Source: Eggerthellaceae bacterium
GTDB taxonomy: Bacteria > Actinomycetota > Coriobacteriia > Coriobacteriales > Eggerthellaceae
Assembly: GCA_003452695.1 (NCBI GenBank)
Contig: DMNP01000399.1
Location: 1 to 12,150 of the forward strand
Reading direction: 5' to 3'
DNA: 12,150 bases
Shown: in pieces, positions 1-5,890 of the stretch
Numbering within the stretch: position 1 is the first letter of the stretch
Layout of the letters: each line of letters opens with the position of its first letter
Position numbers and translations under genes: made by a program
The notes under the pieces: model-generated
What the model saw: the letters and a program-made list of their open reading frames with translations, nothing else
The model's database searches: none
Told to the model about the DNA's origin: nothing

Positions 1-1752
1 TGGGCGCAGTACTACGAGGACCGCTACGACCACCCCGGCTGGGTTTGCCCGAATTACCTGATAATCTGGGGCAAGGACCCGCTGTATTCGAGCCCTGACG
101 GGTTCTTCGGCCACGCAATCATCGACCTCATGAAGCGCGGTTCCAAGCTCATCGTCATCGACCCGCGCGTCACCTGGCTCGCCACGCGCGCAGAATTTCA
201 TCTGCAGCTGCGACCCGGCACCGACGCTGCGGTCGGCATGGGCCTTTTGCGCGTCATCATAAACGAGGGTCTCTACGACCGCGATTTCGTCGAGAATTGG
301 TGCTTCGGTTTCGACGAGCTTGCCGACGCCGTTCAGGAGTGGACGCCCGAGAAGGTACAGGAAGTGAGCTGGGTCGAGCCGCAGGCCTTGGTGGGCGCAG
401 CGCGCGCATTTGCAACCAACGCCCCTTCTTCCGGAATCTGGGGCGTGGCGCTTGACCAGTCGAAGGCATCCACCCAGGCTGGCCAGTGCTTCCTTTCCAT
501 CATGGCTATCTGCGGCTACCTCGACGTACCCGGTGGCATCGCCATCACGAAGCCCACGAGTTTCATCGGCAAATGGCGCTACGAGATGTCAGACACGATC
601 TCGCCTGAGATGGCAGCCAAGCACATCGTCGATCCGACGGGCAAGTACGGGCTGTTCAACGCAGGTGCCGCCATGGGTGGCGTGCAGGGTGACACGCTGC
701 TGAACTGGCTCGAGGGAATGTACAAGGATTACGACTGCTACTATGACCTGAAGATGGTTTGGATGATCGGCACCAACCCGCTCGCGTGCATGGCCGACCA
801 GCCGCAACGTTGGTACGAGGCAATGAAGCCGCTCGAGTTCGTCGTGTGCCAGGATATCTTCATGACGCCGACCATCATGGCGCTCGCCGACGTCGTGCTG
901 CCACTCTCCACATTCGCAGAACACGACGGGTTGGTGACCCCAAATTTCGGACGCAACCAGCACTTCATCGGCGCCATGAACAAGGCGCTCGACAATCCCA
1001 ATACGAAGAGCGATCTGGAAATCCTCATCGACATGGGCAAGCGGTTGCGCCCTGAGCTCTGGGAGCGCTTCGATTCGGTCGACCAGTTCTTTGACGAGCA
1101 ACTTCGCGCAAACTATGATTTTGGTTTGGACGACGTGCGCGACGTCCCTGCCAAAATGGCAGGCTACGAGTACCGCAAGTACGAAAAGGGTTTGCTGCGA
1201 CCCGACGGTGAGCCGGGCTTCGACACCATGACCAGCATGGTCGAGCTGCGCTCCATCGTGCTCGAGAATTACGGTGAAGGCGGTGTGCCCTACTACGAGG
1301 AGCCTGAGTTTAGCCACGTCTCCAAGCCCGAGCTTGCCGATGAGTACCCGCTGTACTACACGACCGGCGGGCGCAACATCTCGATGTTCCACTCCGAGCA
1401 TCGCCAAGTGCCGAGTATGCGCGCCATGCACCCCTGGCCGCTCGTGAGCATTCACCCGGATGTGGCAGCGCGCTTCGGTATCTCCGAAGGAGATTGGGTA
1501 CGCGTCACCACACCGCAGGGCCACATGGTGCAGAAAGCTTTGCTCAACGAGACGGTCAACGACAAGTTCATCCACGTGGAGCACGGCTGGTGGTTCCCCG
1601 AGCAGGACGGCGAGGCGCCCAACCTGTACGGCGTGTGGAAAGCCAACGCCAACAACCTCATTCCACATGAGAGCACGGGTATCACGGGTTATGGCGCGCC
1701 GTACAAGAACGGCATCTGCAAAATCGAACGCGTCGATTCGCTCGACGATTAG
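1..1752 (+). CDS. Molybdopterin (bis-MGD) oxidoreductase large subunit, 5' end outside window
   Basis: The frame is open from base 1 to the TAG at 1750-1752, giving 583 visible residues without the N-terminus; the first ATG in frame (130) is internal. Family features of the DMSO-reductase superfamily are clear: IIWGKDP near residue 21, SKLIVIDPR near 47, LQLRPGTDAAVGMG near 67, and ADVVLPLSTFAEHDG near 298. A C-terminal molybdopterin-dinucleotide-binding domain (about 445-583) includes TTGGRNISMFHSEHRQVPS and HVEHGWWFPE. This wording resembles the cytoplasmic acetylene hydratase / pyrogallol transhydroxylase / catechol dehydroxylase branch that is expanded in Eggerthellaceae, so reductive dehydroxylation or a related aromatic reaction is plausible; the substrate cannot be read from the sequence. 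The ferredoxin gene follows after 14 bases, so the two are probably co-transcribed. By comparison with the broken paralogue at 3361, about 190 residues (the Fe-S region and the segment expected to hold the Mo ligand) lie upstream of the window. Confidence 0.9.
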   Translation, partial: WAQYYEDRYDHPGWVCPNYLIIWGKDPLYSSPDGFFGHAIIDLMKRGSKLIVIDPRVTWLATRAEFHLQLRPGTDAAVGMGLLRVIINEGLYDRDFVENWCFGFDELADAVQEWTPEKVQEVSWVEPQALVGAARAFATNAPSSGIWGVALDQSKASTQAGQCFLSIMAICGYLDVPGGIAITKPTSFIGKWRYEMSDTISPEMAAKHIVDPTGKYGLFNAGAAMGGVQGDTLLNWLEGMYKDYDCYYDLKMVWMIGTNPLACMADQPQRWYEAMKPLEFVVCQDIFMTPTIMALADVVLPLSTFAEHDGLVTPNFGRNQHFIGAMNKALDNPNTKSDLEILIDMGKRLRPELWERFDSVDQFFDEQLRANYDFGLDDVRDVPAKMAGYEYRKYEKGLLRPDGEPGFDTMTSMVELRSIVLENYGEGGVPYYEEPEFSHVSKPELADEYPLYYTTGGRNISMFHSEHRQVPSMRAMHPWPLVSIHPDVAARFGISEGDWVRVTTPQGHMVQKALLNETVNDKFIHVEHGWWFPEQDGEAPNLYGVWKANANNLIPHESTGITGYGAPYKNGICKIERVDSLDD

Positions 1753-1766
1753 AGAGGGTGGCGAAC

Positions 1767-2102
1767 ATGCGATATGGAATGCTCATCGATTACGGCCTGT
1801 GCACCGGCTGCAAGTCGTGCGAGGTCTCGTGCCGAAAAGAAAAAGGCCTGACCCTCGAGGAATGGGGGATTCTTGTCGAACAAATCGGACCCAAACGGCT
1901 CGCGGGCGAATGGGAATGGGATTTTGTACCGGTCCCCTCGCGCCTGTGCGACTTGTGCGAGGAGCGTCGTGCCGAGGGGAAGAAGGCTGCCTGCGAGCTT
2001 CACTGTCTAGCGCAAGTAATCGAGATCTTGCCGCTTGAGGATCTCGGCCGGCGCATGGCGGAACTCGACCACGGAAAAGTTAACTGCTTCTTGCCGCGTT
2101 AA
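1767..2102 (+). CDS. Small two-cluster [4Fe-4S] ferredoxin, partner of the molybdoenzyme
   Basis: This 111-residue protein carries eight cysteines in the dicluster pattern: C12-x2-C15-x2-C18-x3-C22, then C61-x2-C64-x11-C76-x3-C80, enough for two [4Fe-4S] clusters. A ninth cysteine (C107) lies near the end. It begins MRYGMLIDYGLCTGCKSC, typical of electron-transfer subunits of DMSO-reductase family enzymes. It is far shorter than the usual four-cluster DmsB/NrfC type. I chose the ATG at 1767 because AGAGAGGG sits about 8 bases upstream; a GTG at 1758 in the same frame would overlap that ribosome binding site. No signal peptide or membrane segment is visible, so it probably passes electrons in the cytoplasm. 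It probably supplies the upstream large subunit, whose stop codon is 14 bases away. Confidence 0.88.
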   Translation: MRYGMLIDYGLCTGCKSCEVSCRKEKGLTLEEWGILVEQIGPKRLAGEWEWDFVPVPSRLCDLCEERRAEGKKAACELHCLAQVIEILPLEDLGRRMAELDHGKVNCFLPR

Positions 2103-2144
2103 ACTAGGAGAGTTCGGATAACATAGCAACGAATGCGAATCGCT

Positions 2145-2176
2145 GTGCAGCATTGGCGCCCTTGCCGATGCTGCAC
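2145..2176. promoter_or_regulatory. Strong hairpin / palindrome between ferredoxin and LysR genes
   Basis: The arms GTGCAGCAT (2145-2153) and ATGCTGCAC (2168-2176) are perfect complements. The stem continues through a T-G wobble and a GGC/GCC triplet to a 6-base loop, giving 13 pairs. There is no T-run after it, so it is a poor intrinsic terminator. It ends 19 bases before the LysR start codon and 6 bases before that gene's Shine-Dalgarno sequence. It could be a protein-binding operator, an mRNA 3'-end-protecting hairpin for the molybdoenzyme operon, or a leader structure of the regulator mRNA. Confidence 0.6.
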
Positions 2177-2195
2177 TTAGGTAAGGAGGGTTGTA

Positions 2196-3119
2196 ATGCA
2201 GATTAGCTTGCTTGAGGAGTTTGTGGTCTGGGCGGATAACAAGACGTTCGAAGCTGCCGCAAAGCAGCTGCACATCTCCCAGTCGACCTTGAGCAAGCAT
2301 CTGATTGCCCTGGAAACCGAGCTGGGGGTAAGCCTGATAAACCGGCAAGGCAAGGCGCGGCTCACACCTGCTGGGATATCTTTCTATAATGGGGCAGTCG
2401 ACGTTCTGGGCCGATTCAACAGAGCCGTCGAAGAATGCAAGCGCGCCGACAAAGGCAGTGGATGCGAGATTGTCGTCTGGGACCCGTACATCTTCTCGGG
2501 GGCCATGCGAGAGCTCTCGGCCGCTATGCAACATTACGCAAAGGCTAGCGAAGTCCCCTTCCATTTCACCTTGAGAAACGAGCCTTATAAAACCGCACGC
2601 GAATCTCTCGACGAAGGGTTGATTGACGTCGCCATCGATTACGTGCCCCTCGAAAGCGAAAGCGTGGTCGATGATGGGAAGACCTTGCGGTTCCCGCTTA
2701 TTGTGGAACCCGTTATTCTCTGGTGCCATGCAGACCATCCGCTCGCGAGGAAAAAGCCTCTCGTGCCAAGAGATCTCCAGGGAGTACCCGTCATGTGCAG
2801 CATGGAGCTCGCCCACCCGCTCGAAGAATCGATAAGCGCGATGTGCGCGAGGCGCGGCTTCAAGCCGCAATACTACCGGTTCAACCCCACTTCGCAGGCA
2901 AGTTTCTTCTTCGAGGCGCCTTCCAGGTGCGTATACCTGGTCACGGATGGCCTGAAAAGCGACGAGCGCATAAGCTCTCGAGACGATATGGTCGTCCGCT
3001 ATTTCGATGACGAGGATTTCGCGGTGCGATCGGTTGTGCTGGTCCGTGGAGCCGACGACAACCCCGCATTGAAAGGGTTCTGCGAGTTTCTTTCTAACAA
3101 CGAATCTCGCATGCGTTGA
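2196..3119 (+). CDS. LysR-family transcriptional regulator
   Basis: 307 residues, the normal LysR length. The N-terminus carries the winged helix-turn-helix (residues about 3-60, with FEAAAKQLHISQSTLSKHL as the recognition region at 18-36). It is followed by RQGKARLTPAG and a C-terminal effector-binding region of the periplasmic-binding-protein fold that is more diverged. The start is well supported by AAGGAGG at 2183-2189, six bases before the ATG. It lies between two molybdoenzyme genes on the same strand, 93 bases after the ferredoxin gene and 241 bases before the broken gene at 3361. It is therefore a likely substrate-responsive regulator of one of them; the downstream one is dead, so its control role there may be vestigial. 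LysR genes beside catechol-dehydroxylase-type operons are a known arrangement in Eggerthellaceae. Confidence 0.92.
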   Translation: MQISLLEEFVVWADNKTFEAAAKQLHISQSTLSKHLIALETELGVSLINRQGKARLTPAGISFYNGAVDVLGRFNRAVEECKRADKGSGCEIVVWDPYIFSGAMRELSAAMQHYAKASEVPFHFTLRNEPYKTARESLDEGLIDVAIDYVPLESESVVDDGKTLRFPLIVEPVILWCHADHPLARKKPLVPRDLQGVPVMCSMELAHPLEESISAMCARRGFKPQYYRFNPTSQASFFFEAPSRCVYLVTDGLKSDERISSRDDMVVRYFDDEDFAVRSVVLVRGADDNPALKGFCEFLSNNESRMR

Positions 3120-3186
3120 GGCGATTGCCCGCACGCAACCCCATAAGCCCCTTTGCCTTGCATAATTGCGCCGATGCCGGGCAAGG

Positions 3187-3215
3187 TTCTCGAATTTATC
3201 CTTCGAATCGATAAT
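3187..3215 (+). promoter_or_regulatory. Possible promoter of the broken molybdoenzyme gene
   Basis: GATAAT (3210-3215) matches the -10 consensus at five of six positions. TTCTCG (3187-3192), a weak -35, lies upstream with a 17-base spacer. A-T rich sequence surrounds it in an otherwise G-C rich stretch. It would leave a leader of about 140 bases before the start at 3361. GAATCG is directly repeated around the -10 (3205-3210 and 3218-3223), a possible regulator contact. This is motif matching only. Confidence 0.3.
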
Positions 3216-3304
3216 TAGAATCGCGCGTCCCGCGCAAAAAGTTCATGTTCCATTCCGTTTCTTCCTTTGGCTCATGACGCCAGATTTCTTCATGCTTTGA
3301 GGTG

Positions 3305-3320
3305 CCGGAAAGTTCCGGAA
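3305..3320. promoter_or_regulatory. CCGGAA/TTCCGG palindrome in the leader before 3361
   Basis: CCGGAA-AG-TTCCGG (3305-3318) is an inverted repeat with a 2-base centre, and TTCCGGAA (3313-3320) is itself a perfect palindrome overlapping it. It lies 41 bases before the ATG of the second molybdoenzyme gene. It could be a regulator site for that operon; no other function is apparent. Confidence 0.35.
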
Positions 3321-3360
3321 AAGCAGGGAAATCCAATGAACAATGAAGAGAGGGGATAAC

Positions 3361-3860
3361 ATGCATATTCCAGAAGGCGAGTATCGGGTCGGTACCGACG
3401 ACGATTACTACGTTCGCACGAACATATGGTCTGCGCCAGGCTGCCACGGCGCAGCGTGTGGAGCCATCCTGCACATCAAGGACGGCAAGCTTGTCGACAT
3501 CGAGGGCGATGAGAGCAACCCCATTACCAATGGTCGTTTGTGCATCAAGTGCCTGGGTATCCCGGAGTACCAATATCATCCGGACCGCATCATCTACCCG
3601 ATGAAGCGCGACCCGAAAGACCGCGGCAAGAACACGTGGGAGCGGATCACGTGGGACGAGGCGTACGACCTCATCGAGGAGAACTACTACAAGGTTCGTG
3701 AGAAATCGGAACTAACAATGCGGTGTTGACGCTCGGCAGCACGGGCCGTGAGGCGACGATGTTCTACCCGGTCATCTCCTTTGCGGACTTCCGCTCGGCC
3801 AACGTTGCCGCCCCGATTTCGGGCGACTCGTGCTATGGTCCGCGCTGCATGATCGCATGA
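3361..3860 (+). pseudogene. Molybdoenzyme large subunit, N-terminal fragment, frameshifted and truncated
   Basis: The ATG at 3361 has GAGAGGGG five bases upstream and starts a clear bis-MGD enzyme N-terminus: WSAPGCHGAACG, then DGKLVDIEGDESNPITNGRL, then CIKCLGIPEYQYHPDRIIYP. The frame ends at a TGA at 3727-3729. The family sequence resumes in another frame from 3714 (NNAVLTLGSTGREATMFYP, and GDSCYGPR ending at 3845), so one base has been lost near 3712. That frame stops at 3858-3860, directly before phage terminase sequence. Only about 165 of an expected 750 or more residues remain. The cysteines are C28, C33, C61 and C64; the usual first cluster cysteine is an alanine (A25). No Tat signal is present, so the ancestral enzyme was cytoplasmic. 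It is a paralogue of the gene at 1-1752 but covers a region outside that partial gene. Confidence 0.88.
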
Positions 3861-4133
3861 AAAAAGGCCGAGGTCGACTACAAGAAGAACCTGCTGGTCA
3901 CGATCAGGAACGCGTCGATGCGCCCGCAGCACTGGACGGCGGCCGCCTGGCTCTTGGAGCGCAAGTACCCGCTGGAGTTCGGCAAGCCGGACCGGCGCGA
4001 AGAGCAGAAGGACGAGCCGGTGCAGCTGACGCTTGGCCTGGAGCTGGAAGTGATGACCGACGACGAGGGCGGCGGCGATTCGGCCGCCGGCGGAATGGAT
4101 GGAGATGATGCAGATGGCGGTGACCAAGGTTAG
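3861..4133 (+). pseudogene. Phage small terminase subunit, C-terminal fragment
   Basis: In the frame that follows the molybdoenzyme fragment's stop, the sequence reads EVDYKKNLLVTIRNAS, then MRPQHWTAAAWLLERKYPLEFG, then an acidic, Gly-rich tail to TAG at 4131-4133. The AAWLLER(K/R)xPxEFG signature is typical of the C-terminal part of small terminases of Gram-positive phages. The DNA-binding N-terminal domain is missing; it was lost at the junction near 3850. An ATG at 3918 could start a 71-residue product, but it has no convincing ribosome binding site. The large terminase gene overlaps its 3' end, the usual terS-terL order. Confidence 0.7.
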
Positions 4134-5400
4134 CGACTTCGTCATCGAGCGCTTCCATCCCGTGCTCGGCGACGTTATGGCCCACGGGTACACCCACTAC
4201 TGGCTTCACGGCGGGCGCGGCTCCACGAAGAGCTCGTTCATATCGGTGTGCATCGTCATGCTCATCATCGCCTTTCCCCAGACGAACGCGGTGGTGATTC
4301 GCCGCTTCGGCAACACTCTTCGCGATTCGGTGTTCCAGCAGATACTCTGGGCTATCGAGGTGCTGGGGCTCGAATCCGTGTTCAAGTCGAAGGTGAGCCC
4401 CATGGAGATCGTCTACACGCCCACGGGGCAGCGCATCGTGTTCCGCGGGGCCGACGACCCGTTGAAGCTGAAGGGCGTCAAGTTCACGAAGGGATATGCT
4501 GCCGTCGCGTGGCTCGAGGAGGTCGATCAGTTCGAGGGCCTGGACACGGTTCGTTCCATCCTGAACAGCCTCCGGCGCGGCGGCGACCGGTTCTGGATCT
4601 TCTACAGTTACAATCCCCCTAAGACCATGTGGTCGTGGGTGAACGTGGAGCTCTTGGAGCGCAAGAGGCGCGACGACACGCTGGTGCGAGGTTCTTCTTA
4701 CCTGGACGTCATCGTCTCGCACCCGGAATGGCTGGGAGCGCCGTTCATCGAGGAGGCCGAGTGCCTTCGCGACACGAACGAGACGGCCTGGCGCTGGGAG
4801 TACCTGGGCGAGATCGTCGGCACGGGCGGCGCGGTGTTCGACAACGTGCACGACGCGAGGCTTTCCGATTCCCGCATACGCGGGTTCGAGCGCATCCGCA
4901 ACGGGATCGACTGGGGCTGGTTCCCCGACCCGTGGCGGTTCGTTCGCTGCGCGTGGGAGCCGAGCGCCCGGCGGCTGCTCGTCTTCGAGGAGCACAGCGC
5001 GAACAAGATGATGCCCGCCGACACCGGGCAGATCGTGGTGGATTCGCTGACCTACGCCGACGAGGAGGGCGGCGAGCCGTACTTCCACGACCAGATCGTG
5101 TACTGCGACGACACCCCGGATTCCAAGGTTCAGATGTCTACCTACCGGCGCGACCTCGGGATTAGGATCCACGCGGCGAGGAAGGCCCGCATGCGCAAGC
5201 TTTCCTACGAATGGTTGGCGGGACTTCGCGAGATCGTCATCGATTCGACGCGGCGCCCGCTCACCTTCGCCGAGTTCACGCTCAAGGAGTTCGAGCGCGA
5301 CCGGGACGGCAACTGGATAGACGAGATCCCGGACGGCAACGACCATAGCATCGACGCGGTCAGATACGCTTGCATGGACGATGCGTTGCGAGGTGCGTGA
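4099..5400 (+). CDS. terL: Phage terminase large subunit (ATPase and nuclease)
   Basis: 433 residues, full length for a PBSX/SPP1-like large terminase. It packages phage DNA into proheads. The ATPase half has Walker A GGRGSTKSS (38-46), Walker B VAWLEE (136-141) with the catalytic acidic pair, and the coupling motif YSYNPP (169-174). The nuclease half has the RNase H-fold acids in GIDWGWFPDP (D271), YCDDTPDSK (D337/D338) and NDHSIDAVRYA (D415/D419). All catalytic motifs look intact. Four in-frame ATGs (4099, 4105, 4108, 4114) are possible starts; the ATG at 4114 has GGAG nine bases before it, and 4099 has GGCGGA close by. The gene overlaps the small-terminase remnant by about 35 bases. Directly after its stop codon begins foreign repeat sequence instead of the expected portal gene. 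Confidence 0.92.
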   Translation: MEMMQMAVTKVSDFVIERFHPVLGDVMAHGYTHYWLHGGRGSTKSSFISVCIVMLIIAFPQTNAVVIRRFGNTLRDSVFQQILWAIEVLGLESVFKSKVSPMEIVYTPTGQRIVFRGADDPLKLKGVKFTKGYAAVAWLEEVDQFEGLDTVRSILNSLRRGGDRFWIFYSYNPPKTMWSWVNVELLERKRRDDTLVRGSSYLDVIVSHPEWLGAPFIEEAECLRDTNETAWRWEYLGEIVGTGGAVFDNVHDARLSDSRIRGFERIRNGIDWGWFPDPWRFVRCAWEPSARRLLVFEEHSANKMMPADTGQIVVDSLTYADEEGGEPYFHDQIVYCDDTPDSKVQMSTYRRDLGIRIHAARKARMRKLSYEWLAGLREIVIDSTRRPLTFAEFTLKEFERDRDGNWIDEIPDGNDHSIDAVRYACMDDALRGA

Positions 5401-5401
5401 T

Positions 5402-5488
5402 GGGGCGTCACCATCAACATCTTCACTTTCAAAACCTTCAACATGGTTGCGATGTGGCGCGGCCTTTTCGCAAGGAAAACGGTGGGGC
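5402..5488. repeat. Dispersed repeat, cluster A1
   Basis: This begins one base after the terL stop. In one plus-strand frame it reads DGASPSTSSLSK followed by GAAFSQGK, matching the units in clusters A2 and B (for example NGASPSRSSPSTSK followed by SAAFSKSD). In nucleotides it shares GGGGCGTC, CC(A/T)TC and ATCTTCAC blocks in the same order with cluster B at 6547, with a spacing difference of 6 bases. On the minus strand the same DNA reads VEGFESEDVDGDAPS, also part of a common pattern. Confidence 0.6.
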
Positions 5489-5686
5489 TCATCGACGGCC
5501 GAGCAATGCGAGGACTTCCCTCACCTCGTCTTTCCGGCCGCACATGATGAGGGGCTTTCCCTCGTACACCCGGCCAACGCGATGGCCGCAGAAGGCGCCG
5601 CCGCATTGGTTGCAGCGCAATGTCTCGGGGTCATGGCCGAGGAGGTCGGATTCATCGAGTTCGAGTTTTCGGGAGTCGGCGTTCAT
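5489..5686 (-). CDS. Possible small Cys-rich protein on the strand opposite the phage genes
   Basis: A 65-residue reading frame starts at ATG 5686-5684 and ends at TGA 5491-5489. It reads like a real protein: LRCNQCGGAFCG (C-x2-C-x4-C), then GKPLIMCGRKDEV and a basic C-terminus. Codons are G/C-ending as in the neighbours. The cysteine pattern could bind zinc, but I do not recognise the family. No Shine-Dalgarno sequence is evident before this ATG. The frame stays open upstream through repeat cluster A2 to 5929, so a 146-residue product with a repeat-encoded acidic N-terminus is an alternative. It is flanked on both sides by repeats A1 and A2 and points against the phage operon, suggesting that the whole 5402-5890 block came in as one cassette. 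Confidence 0.45.
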   Translation of the reverse strand: MNADSRKLELDESDLLGHDPETLRCNQCGGAFCGHRVGRVYEGKPLIMCGRKDEVREVLALLGRR

Positions 5687-5735
5687 GGGGCAATTGTATC
5701 GTACCGGGCTTTCGCGGGGCCCATCGAAAACGGAA

Positions 5736-5890
5736 GGTTGTGCTGGAGCGACGCCTTCCGAATTTTCACCTTCCCATGGAAAACAAGGCGTGGCTTCGCT
5801 TTCCAAATCCAAAGGTTGCGCTGCGGCGACACCTTCCGCAACTTTACCTTCAACACCTTCCAAATCTGAACGGACGGGGGCTTGTGCATT
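5736..5890. repeat. Dispersed repeat, cluster A2 (two or more units)
   Basis: Two adjacent units start at 5736 and 5814, 78 bases (26 codons) apart. Their first 38 bases agree at about 30 positions (GGTTG, GCTG, GCGAC, CCTTCCG, ACCTTC). TTCCAAATC recurs at 5801 and 5858. One plus-strand frame reads GATPSEFSPS, then ASLSKSKG, then AAATPSATLPSTPSKSE. The minus strand reads DLEGVEGKVAEGVAAAQPL and WEGENSEGVAPAQP. Both strands are open without stops. The block ends where portal coding sequence begins. Confidence 0.6.

Noticed and set aside
589..1668. Long minus-strand reading frame (359 codons) opposite the molybdoenzyme gene
   Set aside because: It mirrors a high-GC gene with strong family motifs on the plus strand and shows no family signature of its own.
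2007..3134. Minus-strand reading frame of 375 codons opposite the LysR gene
   Set aside because: The plus strand encodes a complete LysR protein with a perfect ribosome binding site; the minus frame is its shadow.
3904..5346. Minus-strand reading frame of 480 codons opposite terL
   Set aside because: The composition is Arg/Val/Leu-rich shadow sequence, and terL with all catalytic motifs occupies the plus strand.
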